Notes under the pieces: generated by a model | Seen by the model: only the letters and a program-made list of their open reading frames with translations | Database searches by the model: none | What the model was told of the DNA's origin: nothing | Source of the DNA: a virus | Virus record (IMG/VR): IMGVR_UViG_3300029268_002504 | Coordinates: 1-27,071 of that record | DNA length: 27,071 nt | Strand: one strand, 5' to 3' | In this document: one piece after another, positions 15,684 to 23,279 of the stretch | Layout of the letters: every line of letters starts with the position of its first letter | Position numbering within the stretch: position 1 is the first letter of the stretch | Translations under genes and position numbers: made by a program

Positions 15684-16070
15684 TTAATCTTCCTCCACAG
15701 CTACATGGACGCTAACACTATGTCCCGCAGTTCCAGATGCTAATGTTAAAAGCAACCTTCCATTAACTAAAAATTCCCCATACATTGCAATGTCTCCGCC
15801 CTCTGCATCACTTAGATCAATTGCACTTCCATCATACTTGTGCAATGGAGTTCTTGGATAATAAGTCGCATCGGTGCTTGCACTTGCCAAATCTAAAATT
15901 TTTTGTGCACTTGCTTCATCAGCAGAATCAATATCAACTGTGCATGCTGCAGTATTATAGTCAACTCCAACTTTGAGGATCTTTCCTCTTATCACCTGGC
16001 TATAAGCAGTTGCTCCGGTTGCCCCTGTTGGGATTGTTGCCTTCCATCTGTATGTTCTGATTCTTGACAT
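15684..16070 (-). CDS. Putative virion structural protein
   Basis: The 128-residue product looks beta-rich throughout: TYRWKATIPTGATGATAYSQ at the N-terminus, a VDIDSADEASAQKILDLA middle, and a closing GEFLVNGRLLLTLASGTAGH segment ending in an acidic tail. I infer a capsid-associated or decoration protein of a type often found between capsid and adaptor genes. The GAAGGAGAAAAA sequence before the ATG is a good ribosome-binding site. The next gene starts one base after its stop. No family assignment is possible by eye. Confidence 0.6.
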   Translation of the reverse strand: MSRIRTYRWKATIPTGATGATAYSQVIRGKILKVGVDYNTAACTVDIDSADEASAQKILDLASASTDATYYPRTPLHKYDGSAIDLSDAEGGDIAMYGEFLVNGRLLLTLASGTAGHSVSVHVAVEED

Positions 16071-16126
16071 TTTTTCTCCTTCAATTTAGTTGTTGGTTTT
16101 CTTTTTTTGCTAAACCTAAAGCAAAT

Positions 16127-16145
16127 TTAAAATAAAAAATAAAAA
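16127..16145 (-). terminator. Oligo-T terminator after the 153-residue structural gene
   Basis: Directly after the stop codon the minus strand reads runs of five and six T residues plus shorter ones (16141-16145, 16134-16139). A modest stem of six base pairs (TTTGCT with AGCAAA, eight-base loop, about 16106-16125) follows rather than precedes the runs, so this is not a bacterial-type hairpin-plus-T terminator. It fits an archaeal T-tract terminator in the 75-base gap before the next gene. Confidence 0.4.
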
Positions 16146-16607
16146 TTATTCAACATCTACTTCTACTCCAGTAACGGCCACATCGCAAGCGACATTGTTG
16201 GCAGTTGTACCTGTAATTTTCACATAGTATTGATAGTCATCTTTTATGAGCTCTGACCTTGTGAAAACTTTCTCAGAATCCAAAGCAGTATCAGCGACTA
16301 CACTTACCTGGGTAATCGCTCCCACTTCTGAATCTGTAACAGATCCAGCGCCCTTTGTTACTTTATGTAATGCTACATCTATGACTGTTGCATTAGCAGT
16401 TGTTGCTCCTAAAGCACCCAAAATCCTAAAGCCAGATATCTGTCTTCCGACAGGTAAATTAGGCAAAGGAATCATAAGCACTTTTGAAAACAGGTTTGTT
16501 GCTAAGCTATAAACTCCTGCAGTAGTTTCTACCCATCCAGATGCTGTTACTGCATGGCCTGCATTAAACAATCTGGTTTCTTTTCTTACAACTCTTGGCA
16601 CTGTCAT
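16146..16607 (-). CDS. Putative virion structural protein, beta-rich
   Basis: The 153-residue product is Ala/Thr/Val-rich with alternating hydrophobic residues (SGFRILGALGATTANATVID, VACDVAVTGVEVDVE), as in small beta-sandwich virion proteins. A polar N-terminus (MTVPRVVRKETRLFNAGHAV) precedes it. It starts 15 bases after the preceding gene with no obvious ribosome-binding site and is followed by oligo-T runs. Its place between capsid and neck genes suggests a head decoration or minor head protein. I do not recognise the family. Confidence 0.6.
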   Translation of the reverse strand: MTVPRVVRKETRLFNAGHAVTASGWVETTAGVYSLATNLFSKVLMIPLPNLPVGRQISGFRILGALGATTANATVIDVALHKVTKGAGSVTDSEVGAITQVSVVADTALDSEKVFTRSELIKDDYQYYVKITGTTANNVACDVAVTGVEVDVE

Positions 16608-16622
16608 TTTTCAATTAACAGC

Positions 16623-16916
16623 TTATGCCGGAGTTCCTGCAACAAGTATTCTGATTGCATCTGTTCCACCTGCCTGCAAGACGATCTTATTTTTTGTTGT
16701 ACTATCTACAGTCACTGGCTCTGCAGTATATACTCCAGATGCAACTGTTGCAGCACTAACAAATTCAATCTCATTGAATTCAGGTAAAACTATCCAATCA
16801 CCATTCTCTGTGCTTGTCACTTCGTAGATTCCCCACACCAACCCAGTTCCAGAGTTTGAAGCTCCAGCTCCGATTGTTGCGCCTACGAACGTGTGACTTA
16901 ATAGTTCTGCTGTCAT
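16623..16916 (-). CDS. Small head-associated protein, possible capsid decoration protein
   Basis: The 97-residue protein is rich in Ala, Gly, Thr and Val and is likely all beta-strand, with hydrophobic alternation (EIEFVSAATVASGVYTAEPV). It has no cysteine, membrane segment or catalytic motif. It follows the capsid gene, where many siphoviruses encode a decoration or cement protein, and it has one of the best ribosome-binding sites here (TAGGAGGTTAAAAC then ATG), which suits an abundant protein. The family is not recognised, so the decoration role is inference from position, size and expression signals. Confidence 0.6.
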   Translation of the reverse strand: MTAELLSHTFVGATIGAGASNSGTGLVWGIYEVTSTENGDWIVLPEFNEIEFVSAATVASGVYTAEPVTVDSTTKNKIVLQAGGTDAIRILVAGTPA

Positions 16917-16962
16917 GTTTTAACCTCCTATGATTTAATTGTCGTTATTTTTTCTGTAAATC

Positions 16963-17000
16963 AAAAAAATAAATTTTTAATCTAAAAAATAACAAAAAAG
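16963..17000 (-). terminator. Oligo-T terminator after the capsid gene
   Basis: On the minus strand, starting four bases after the capsid stop codon, three runs of six, six and seven T residues occur within 37 bases (16994-16999, 16984-16989, 16963-16969), with no hairpin before them. Archaeal RNA polymerase terminates at such T-rich tracts. Partial termination here would raise capsid mRNA relative to downstream genes. A strong ribosome-binding site for the next gene follows. Confidence 0.5.
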
Positions 17001-17003
17001 GAT

Positions 17004-18143
17004 TTATGCGATGTCGTCTACAAAGCTATTGAAAGCGGTGTTTCTCATGATCAAACATTCATATATTTTCAACATGAACTTTTGCGAATCATTAGTTTTT
17101 GCTAAATCTTCATAAGTCATGTCTTGTAAGACTCTCATCTCTATGAAGTCTGTATCAAGGAAGTAGATCTGTTTTGCACCAGATGTGTTGCTCAGGTTCA
17201 TGCTCGGAATGACCGGGATTGATCCCACCATTGTTTGAAGCACTAAACTAGCGCTTACTCCAAATGGCAAGTTTCCGCCCGCAGACATATCAGCTGGGCT
17301 GTACCTGAATGTGTCAATCATTAACTTTCTGATATCAATTAAAACCGCACTTGAACATACAGCGATTTTTGGCCTTCCGCCATCGTCCCATGCATATCTC
17401 ACAGCAGTTTCAATATCATCCCATGTTAATGCTGCACCATCAAGATCTACAACATTTGTAGTGCTTTGAAGCTTTACAATTCCGTCGAACTCTGTGCTAT
17501 CAGATGAAGAATCTCCATTCACAATAAGATCTTCTTCTTTCTCTCTCAATGATCTAGCTTTCATCAGGACTTCAAGTTGTTTCGCATTTGGAGCCCCTGT
17601 TGGGCTAAATGGACTACCTGCGCCTAATCCTGAACCTGTAGGTTGAAAACCTTCCAGGATGTATGATGGATAAGCTGCCTGTGCTTGACCAGTCACTCTA
17701 CCAACAGCATAAATATACTTGATAGATGCACTTGCCCTGTCATAAGTATCAGTGGTTTCACTCATCGATGAATCTTCAGCCGCAGTAAACGCACCGCCTT
17801 TAGCAGTGATTTTATTGTAATCAGCTGTTAATCCTTGGTTTGTAACCCTTGGAATTAATTCAACTAATGGAGTGAACTTTCTTGTCGTGTCAACAATTCT
17901 TGGATCAAGATATACTGGAACCATTGCGTATCCAGCTGTTCCTGTTCCGCCACTTGTTGTTGATAAGGATTTAAATCCTATATCAAACGCAGACTTGAGC
18001 TGAGGCCTTATGTCAATAGCCTTCCATCCGTCGACATATCTAGTTCCTTCAGGCATTGCTCCAAAAGAATGGCTATAAGCGCTTTTGTCGTTTATCTTAC
18101 CAACTTCTCCGGTGTGTATGCCTTCTTGTAAACTGTTTGTCAT
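17004..18143 (-). CDS. Major capsid protein, HK97 fold
   Basis: The 379-residue protein has the hallmarks of an HK97-fold capsid protein. An N-terminal arm is followed by GYAMVPVYLDPRIVDTTRKF, an extended-loop region with KITAKGGAFTAAE, then AKQLEVLMKARSLREKEEDL (spine helix), VNGDSSSDSTEFDGIVKL, and an axial domain with GRPKIAVCSSAVLIDIRKLM. It forms the icosahedral shell. It follows the protease and scaffold with a one-base gap (TAAGATG). No ribosome-binding site is visible before the ATG, which is unusual for the most abundant virion protein and suggests strong coupling or a leaderless message. Three oligo-T tracts follow its stop. Confidence 0.93.
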   Translation of the reverse strand: MTNSLQEGIHTGEVGKINDKSAYSHSFGAMPEGTRYVDGWKAIDIRPQLKSAFDIGFKSLSTTSGGTGTAGYAMVPVYLDPRIVDTTRKFTPLVELIPRVTNQGLTADYNKITAKGGAFTAAEDSSMSETTDTYDRASASIKYIYAVGRVTGQAQAAYPSYILEGFQPTGSGLGAGSPFSPTGAPNAKQLEVLMKARSLREKEEDLIVNGDSSSDSTEFDGIVKLQSTTNVVDLDGAALTWDDIETAVRYAWDDGGRPKIAVCSSAVLIDIRKLMIDTFRYSPADMSAGGNLPFGVSASLVLQTMVGSIPVIPSMNLSNTSGAKQIYFLDTDFIEMRVLQDMTYEDLAKTNDSQKFMLKIYECLIMRNTAFNSFVDDIA

Positions 18144-18144
18144 C

Positions 18145-18447
18145 TTAAGCTATGGCATCAAGAGGTTCAATGGATTTCTGCTCAAAAGGTTCTTCTTTCC
18201 TTTGAGGTTCAGCCATTGATTTGTGAACAGGCCTTTTTAACAAAGCCTTGATCTCTGCATTTTCTTTCTTTAATGCATTAACTTCCTCTCTGAGAGCTTT
18301 CAATTCACTTTTAGATTCAACATCACCTGATTCTGAACTTACAGACTTTTCTTCAGTTTCTTCAGATCCTTCATCAGAGTCTTTAGATTCCTTAGAATCT
18401 TCTTCTTGTTCTTCTTCTGGTTTTGTTTTATCTTTACCTTTTACCAT
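18145..18447 (-). CDS. Nested scaffold protein from an internal start
   Basis: Within the protease gene, in the same frame, the sequence CGGGAGGAAAAAC stands directly before an ATG at 18447 (protease residue 223, MVKGKDKTKPEE). This is one of the strongest ribosome-binding sites in the window, with a six-base spacer, and it falls exactly at the boundary between protease and scaffold domains. The product would be 100 residues: an acidic region, a coiled coil and a basic tail. Lambda makes its scaffold Nu3 from inside the protease gene C in the same way. This would supply many free scaffolds and few protease-scaffold fusions. The initiation site is seen; use in vivo is inferred. Confidence 0.72.
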   Translation of the reverse strand: MVKGKDKTKPEEEQEEDSKESKDSDEGSEETEEKSVSSESGDVESKSELKALREEVNALKKENAEIKALLKRPVHKSMAEPQRKEEPFEQKSIEPLDAIA

Positions 18448-19113
18448 GTTTTTCCTCCCGTAATTTAATTTAGTATCACTTACGTGATTATGATTTTTGA
18501 CTTCCAGTTTATTTTCTATCTCTGGGTTTGTTGATTTCTCATTTTTGTATTCTTCAATTGCATCAATAGATTTCATGAAAACATCTCTAATTTGAGAAAC
18601 AGTATTAACAGGATTTCCTGTAAGGGCAACATTCAGTAATCTGACATCATCTAACAATCGTACTTCTTCTCCATTAATTGATTTGTTTGCGATCTTAGTC
18701 GGGATATAAGCAATTGAAAAAGCATCAAGATATTTCTCCAAAACATTCCCTTTTATTTTATCAAACTCTTTATGATTTCTGTTTAATTCTGCTTTGACAT
18801 TAAGACCAAATCTTCCATCATTAAAATCTCTTACAGTTGCATCAGTTATTTTTCCAGCAGGTATTCTTGTTTTGTTAATCTCTTTTTCTTCAACACTACT
18901 TCCCCTGAATGCTTCATGTTCAATATCTAATTTTATATTTCGCTCCAGAATCTGTTGCTGCATAGAACTCAGACAATTTTTCGTAACAACATCATTAACT
19001 AAATCTTTGTCAGTTGTAGAAATAAATCCTTCCATAAAAACTCTCTCTTCCCCTTTGACTTCAACTACATTTACGTTGAATGGTGTTGTGAAAATAAAGC
19101 TTGCCTCTTTCAT
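18145..19113 (-). CDS. Prohead protease with C-terminal scaffold domain
   Basis: Residues about 1-190 match the HK97-type prohead protease fold: catalytic histidine in KLDIEHE (His66), catalytic serine in LDAFSIAY (Ser133), and the usual closing strand ALTGNPVN. It would cleave the capsid protein and scaffold during head maturation. Residues about 223-322 are different: a highly acidic, Ser/Glu-rich stretch, then a coiled coil (LKALREEVNALKKENAEIKA) and a short basic tail, as in capsid scaffolds. A second, in-frame ribosome-binding site and ATG at 18447 allow the scaffold part to be made alone. The stop is one base before the capsid start. A GAGGAT site precedes the ATG at 19113. Confidence 0.93.
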   Translation of the reverse strand: MKEASFIFTTPFNVNVVEVKGEERVFMEGFISTTDKDLVNDVVTKNCLSSMQQQILERNIKLDIEHEAFRGSSVEEKEINKTRIPAGKITDATVRDFNDGRFGLNVKAELNRNHKEFDKIKGNVLEKYLDAFSIAYIPTKIANKSINGEEVRLLDDVRLLNVALTGNPVNTVSQIRDVFMKSIDAIEEYKNEKSTNPEIENKLEVKNHNHVSDTKLNYGRKNMVKGKDKTKPEEEQEEDSKESKDSDEGSEETEEKSVSSESGDVESKSELKALREEVNALKKENAEIKALLKRPVHKSMAEPQRKEEPFEQKSIEPLDAIA

Positions 19114-19148
19114 TTTATCCTCGGTTTAAGCTTAAAAGCTAAATTTTA

Positions 19149-19182
19149 TATTTAAGGATACTTGCTCAAATGATGGATTATT
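19149..19182 (-). promoter_or_regulatory. Repeated intergenic element, copy 2 (candidate internal promoter)
   Basis: This copy sits between the portal and protease genes and actually supplies the portal stop codon (TAA at 19178-19180). It differs from the copy at 7231-7264 at one base in 34, far closer than neighbouring non-coding sequence. On the minus strand the core is GCAAGTATCCTTAAATA. The CTTAAATA end is a good archaeal TATA-like box about 40 bases before the protease ATG, and a GAGGAT ribosome-binding site lies just before that ATG, which fits transcription starting about 25 bases after the box. Alternatives are a regulator binding site or an RNA processing site. Confidence 0.55.
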
Positions 19183-21415
19183 CTTTGTCCTCTTTTTTAG
19201 AAATAAAAACTACACTTGATCTGCAGTTGATGTGAGCCGGAGGAGCTGGCCCTTCCCATCCTGTATGATTATCTTTGAAATTTTCATTTAACCCAACTGT
19301 TTGACCATCAAGTTCCCTACATATTTCGCTTGTTCTTTCATCTTTTGCTGACACCCATTTCTTTAAAAAATCTTCATTGCTTGATTTAAATGCCTGGAGT
19401 TTTCCCTGATTCTCTGCTCTATTGGTTTCTGTCCTTGCAATCATTTCTGCTCTATTTGCTCCGGAATCAAAAACCTTTGTAATTCTATTTTTTAAATTTG
19501 TTATTCCTTCTCCAGCAATAATCCCTCTTTGCAATTCAGCTCTTAAATCATTCTTAATCTCTTCAGTTAAATCAATTATGTTGTTAAAAGTATAATCCTG
19601 CAAATATTGTACAGCATCTTTATTTATCATAAAATTTTTATTGAGCTGTTTTTCTGCTGAATCCCATCCATCCATAAAAGTATTTTTGATTACAAGGTCA
19701 CTAATATTTTTTAATCCCTCAAATGCAACTAATTTCTTAATTGCTTTTGTTATGTCATCAACACTTTTAATCTTAGTAACCTGATTATGCCCCATCTCTT
19801 TTACTATAAGATCTTTTAATTTTTCTTCATTCTGTTTTAAAACATAAACTATACTTTTTCTCAATCTTTCATACCCCATTTCTTCGCCTTCTTTTGGGAT
19901 TAAAGGATTCTGCTCTGCTTGAAATGATTTTTCTTCAGTATCTTCTTTTGGTTCTGGTTGTTTGTCCTCTTTTTTTCCCTGATCTGGATAATTTCCAAAA
20001 TTAAAATTATTTCCCTGATTTCTTTTAGGATCTTCATCTCCCCACTCCACTTCTTCAAGGCCCTCATCTTTTCTTATTTCATTAACAGTTCTTATTCCTG
20101 CATCTATTTGTAATTTGTATAGTGTAGCTTTCTTTGTTTCTTCTTCAACATCAAACATTTGATATTGAAATTTTATATCTTCATATCCAAACTCTGAAAT
20201 TATCTCTGTGTTGATATGATATTCAATAAGTCTAAGAAGCGGATTAATTGCTCTCTTTCTAAAAACATTTGATTGCACTATCTGATTGGCCATTCCTTTT
20301 GCATCTTCAGTATAACCTAATTCTACAGCGGTCACGCCGAAACATGCCCAAACCATCTTCGCCCACCATTGCTGTCCTTCAATTAATTGTAGCTCTGAAT
20401 TTGTGAATCCTAACCTCTCAAACTTTGGAATCTTTCCAACTACGGGCATCTTATGAAACACTTTCTTCCATCTCCCTGCACTATCCTTAACCCTTTGCTG
20501 TTCTTCCCACTGTTCTTTGAATGCTTTAATTTCATCAGAATCACTCCCGTCCAATCCTATAACTCCAGGGGGAATAGAATTATCTCTAAAATAATCAAGA
20601 TTGTGTTCGATAGCATAAATTAAAGTTTGAATTGAATCTGCTAATATTTCAACAGGACTTCTCCCATAAACAGAATCGGATCGGGGGTTTCTTTCTAACC
20701 AAACTATTTCTTTTTTTCCGAATGGAACTGGCTTTGCTCCTGTTATCCATCCATATTGAAAATAAGCAGCTTGTTCAGCGGCATCCTGAGAGGTTATCCA
20801 TCCCGGCTCCATGCTTCTTGATGACTCTTGAAGTTTCTGTGTTTCCGGAGTATTAAATGCTCCAGGAACATTTAGAATATTTGAATCTAATATGATATCT
20901 ACTCTGTCAGTTATAAATCCATGAAGATCTGGATTTTTAGTAAATGTCGCTCCATCTCTTGAAACTATCTCAACCATTTCTTCGTATCTATTAAAAATCT
21001 TGTTGATAACTCCTGCATCTATTTCTAAAATATCTCTGACAAAAATCCTAGTTATTTTTTCCCAGCTTTCTTTATTAGTATTTGGATTTTCAAAAAAGGA
21101 TCTAACATGATCTATTTGTTTTTGTTTTTCTGGACTCACCTCTATACTGTCATCATCAGATATGATCTCCCAAGGCACTGCACTAATCTCATCAATAATT
21201 GTGGTTATGCACATATCAACAAAAGGAGTAGCTGCTAATCTTCTTAAATTTGGAAGATCTAAAAATCTAGGATATCCAAATGGAGGTTTATAGAAAAAAT
21301 TAGGTATGTAAGACTTAGGAAGTCCACCTCTTGTGATTTCACTCACTGATTCTACGGCGGGGACTGTCTTCTTTTCTGGAATTAACCCGAATAAGTTTTT
21401 GAATGACTTCTTCAT
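19178..21415 (-). CDS. Portal protein fused to MuF-type head morphogenesis domain
   Basis: The 745-residue product joins two proteins that are often separate. Residues about 40-470 form a portal: the DMCITTIIDEI segment, YGRSPVEILADSIQTLIYA and SIPPGVIGLDG are typical. A charged linker follows (about 475-515). The C-terminal part (about 515-745) ends in a MuF / SPP1 gp7-like minor head domain, with ARTETNRAE (660-668), RTSEICRELDGQ (694-705) and PPAHINCRS (725-733). The portal forms the ring through which DNA enters and to which the neck attaches; MuF proteins act inside or at the head vertex. Fusion fixes the MuF copy number to the portal's. The ATG at 21415 has no ribosome-binding site, consistent with a short or leaderless transcript from the element upstream. 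Confidence 0.94.
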   Translation of the reverse strand: MKKSFKNLFGLIPEKKTVPAVESVSEITRGGLPKSYIPNFFYKPPFGYPRFLDLPNLRRLAATPFVDMCITTIIDEISAVPWEIISDDDSIEVSPEKQKQIDHVRSFFENPNTNKESWEKITRIFVRDILEIDAGVINKIFNRYEEMVEIVSRDGATFTKNPDLHGFITDRVDIILDSNILNVPGAFNTPETQKLQESSRSMEPGWITSQDAAEQAAYFQYGWITGAKPVPFGKKEIVWLERNPRSDSVYGRSPVEILADSIQTLIYAIEHNLDYFRDNSIPPGVIGLDGSDSDEIKAFKEQWEEQQRVKDSAGRWKKVFHKMPVVGKIPKFERLGFTNSELQLIEGQQWWAKMVWACFGVTAVELGYTEDAKGMANQIVQSNVFRKRAINPLLRLIEYHINTEIISEFGYEDIKFQYQMFDVEEETKKATLYKLQIDAGIRTVNEIRKDEGLEEVEWGDEDPKRNQGNNFNFGNYPDQGKKEDKQPEPKEDTEEKSFQAEQNPLIPKEGEEMGYERLRKSIVYVLKQNEEKLKDLIVKEMGHNQVTKIKSVDDITKAIKKLVAFEGLKNISDLVIKNTFMDGWDSAEKQLNKNFMINKDAVQYLQDYTFNNIIDLTEEIKNDLRAELQRGIIAGEGITNLKNRITKVFDSGANRAEMIARTETNRAENQGKLQAFKSSNEDFLKKWVSAKDERTSEICRELDGQTVGLNENFKDNHTGWEGPAPPAHINCRSSVVFISKKEDKE

Positions 21416-21461
21416 GAGTATGATGCGGGAAGAGGGTGATGCTTTTGTTAATCCAAATTAT

Positions 21462-21495
21462 CTTTTAAGGATACTTGCTTATTTGATTGATTATT
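21462..21495 (-). promoter_or_regulatory. Repeated intergenic element, copy 1 (candidate internal promoter)
   Basis: This 34-base element lies in the 81-base gap between the large terminase and portal genes. It matches the other two copies (19149-19182 and 7231-7264) at about 28 of 34 positions. Read on the minus strand it contains the invariant core GCAAGTATCCTTAAA. The CTTAAAAG end resembles an archaeal TATA box about 50 bases before the portal start codon, leaving room for a leader of roughly 25 bases. This copy is the most diverged, mainly in the A/T-rich part next to the stop codon. Promoter function is inferred from position and composition only. Confidence 0.5.
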
Positions 21496-21496
21496 T

Positions 21497-22864
21497 TTAG
21501 ACAAAATCAAAAGCTAATGGTGGTCTTAAAATAAAGATCATTCTCATCATCATTGCATCACCTACATCTGTTGATCTACCTAAACTTTCTTTAATCTCCT
21601 CTTTAGATAAAATTGTAAGCGGAGCATCTTTTCCAGGATCTTTTTGTTTTATCTGCTCTAAGTCCTCAATGATTAATTCCCTGACTTCAACAGGCACATC
21701 TCTGTAAATTCCTATCTGTCCCGTGTTTACGTAATTCGCTAATTCAAACCAGCACTGAGCTTTAAGATTTCTATAATTTCTTAATGATTTCTCTCTGTCT
21801 GTTTCTTTTTTACTTTTTATTGGTTGAGCATTGTTGACAAATCCCTTAACCCCTGATAGATTCTTAACTAATCCAAACCCAACACCATCTTCATCTATCG
21901 CACACTTACTTCTTGGTATTTTCTTCTCGATTAAGATTTTATCTAACTCATCACTTGATATGTTGTCTTTTAAGATTATTTTTTCAATAAACCAACCATC
22001 CCAGATGATTATCACGGTTCTATCTCTCCCTCTGCCAGCAACGTCAACTGTGCAATATCTCTGTCCTTTTTCTACATTGTTTGTAAACAAATCAACAATA
22101 GCATCATAGCTGAATAGTCTTGTAGGATCGTCGTCATACTCAAAATTCCCATATAATAACCTCTCCTTACTTATTCTATCTAATTTTTTTAAATTCTCAA
22201 TGTAATGTTTAGAAATAAAGGGATTGTCTCCAACTAATGCAGGAGTAAATGCCCGATAAGGTTCAATCTTTCCTTCCTTCCATGGCTTGTAAAATTCAAA
22301 ATATAAAAAATTCTTTGATGGATTGCTTGCAATTAAAAGTTTAGGAACAAGGCCGAATTCATCCAATTTATATCTGATCCTTGACATTACTATGTTCTTT
22401 GCTTTTGCAGTGATCTGGCTTGCTTCATCAATGAATGCCCCGGTGTATTCTGTTGAACCAAGACTATCAAACTCAGGATCACTTGGATATAAAAATAAAT
22501 CTTTCAAATAAATTGAGCTTTCATTGGGAAATCTAATAACTCCTTCCATTGGATTGTATTTGTAATGCTCTCCGGGAATTAATCCCCAAGATCTGCATAT
22601 TTGAAGAAATGTTAAAAGAGTTGATTCCTTTAAACTTTTAAGAATTGCTCTGCCCATTAGCCATCTACTCCCAGGATATTTTATACAATTAAGAATTAAC
22701 CAAGCACATCCTAGATAAGATTTACCTCCACCGGCTCCTCCACCATAAAATATTTCAGTATGAACTCTATCTCTTAAGAGTTTCAGACATTCAAACTGTT
22801 TGGATGAAGGGTCCCAATCAATTATTTTCTCCTGTATCTGTAGGTCCTTTAGGTCCATCATCAT
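21497..22864 (-). CDS. terL: Large terminase subunit (packaging ATPase and nuclease)
   Basis: The protein has the two-domain layout of large terminases. The ATPase domain carries Walker A (GGGAGGGKS), Walker B with catalytic glutamate (AFIDEAS) and a coupling motif (ASNPS). The nuclease domain carries three acidic positions: TVDVAGRGRDRT, CAIDEDGVG and STDVGDAMM. It would pump DNA into the prohead and cut the concatemer. At about 455 residues it is of ordinary length. The start is uncertain: the frame is open upstream to a GTG at 22903 with ATGs at 22882, 22864, 22861 and 22858, none with a clear ribosome-binding site. I use the first of the three clustered ATGs. All options overlap the small-subunit gene, indicating coupling. 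The stop lies just before a repeated 34-base element. Confidence 0.95.
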   Translation of the reverse strand: MMMDLKDLQIQEKIIDWDPSSKQFECLKLLRDRVHTEIFYGGGAGGGKSYLGCAWLILNCIKYPGSRWLMGRAILKSLKESTLLTFLQICRSWGLIPGEHYKYNPMEGVIRFPNESSIYLKDLFLYPSDPEFDSLGSTEYTGAFIDEASQITAKAKNIVMSRIRYKLDEFGLVPKLLIASNPSKNFLYFEFYKPWKEGKIEPYRAFTPALVGDNPFISKHYIENLKKLDRISKERLLYGNFEYDDDPTRLFSYDAIVDLFTNNVEKGQRYCTVDVAGRGRDRTVIIIWDGWFIEKIILKDNISSDELDKILIEKKIPRSKCAIDEDGVGFGLVKNLSGVKGFVNNAQPIKSKKETDREKSLRNYRNLKAQCWFELANYVNTGQIGIYRDVPVEVRELIIEDLEQIKQKDPGKDAPLTILSKEEIKESLGRSTDVGDAMMMRMIFILRPPLAFDFV

Positions 22865-23279
22865 ATAAACTGGCAGGTTCATTAACTCTAATCTTAATCC
22901 CACCTATATCCAGTTTCTCTGGAACTCTCTCTTTAAGTCCATAATCTTCCAAGAATTTAGTAAAAGACTGAATTGATTCAAAATATAGTCTAACTGATTT
23001 TAGTTGAGTTGTTTCGTTGAGACTATCCATTAATCTTATTGATTTTGTTATTGCCTTGTCAAATGTGATCAGAAATTTATTGGCCACTTCTTCTATCACT
23101 GGCTTTGGAACCCTCTTTATTATTCTTTTAACATCCATGTAGATCTGCCTTTCAGTAACTCCATATTCCTTTGCTAATTCCTGAACTACAGAGCTTGAAA
23201 CCTTCCATGCACCGGCTTCGGCCATGAACTTCAGTATTTTTTCCTGCCTCTCTCGATAATTGCTGTTTTTCTTTGCCAT
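22818..23279 (-). CDS. terS: Probable small terminase subunit
   Basis: The 153-residue protein has an N-terminal helix-turn-helix (residues about 27-52, SSVVQELAKEYGVTERQIYM) followed by long helices (about 64-115) likely to drive oligomerisation, then a flexible tail. This architecture matches small terminase subunits, which recognise virus DNA and load it onto the large subunit. Position supports this: it lies directly upstream of, and overlaps, the large terminase gene. No ribosome-binding site precedes the ATG; instead the sequence AACTTCAAAA occurs twice in tandem immediately before it. Small terminases diverge quickly, so the call rests mainly on domain layout and position. Confidence 0.75.
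   Translation of the reverse strand: MAKKNSNYRERQEKILKFMAEAGAWKVSSSVVQELAKEYGVTERQIYMDVKRIIKRVPKPVIEEVANKFLITFDKAITKSIRLMDSLNETTQLKSVRLYFESIQSFTKFLEDYGLKERVPEKLDIGGIKIRVNEPASLYDDGPKGPTDTGENN

Noticed and set aside
16106-16125. Stem-loop of six base pairs as a bacterial-type terminator
   Set aside because: On the transcribed strand the T runs come before, not after, the stem, and the stem is weak. The T runs alone are the better candidate.
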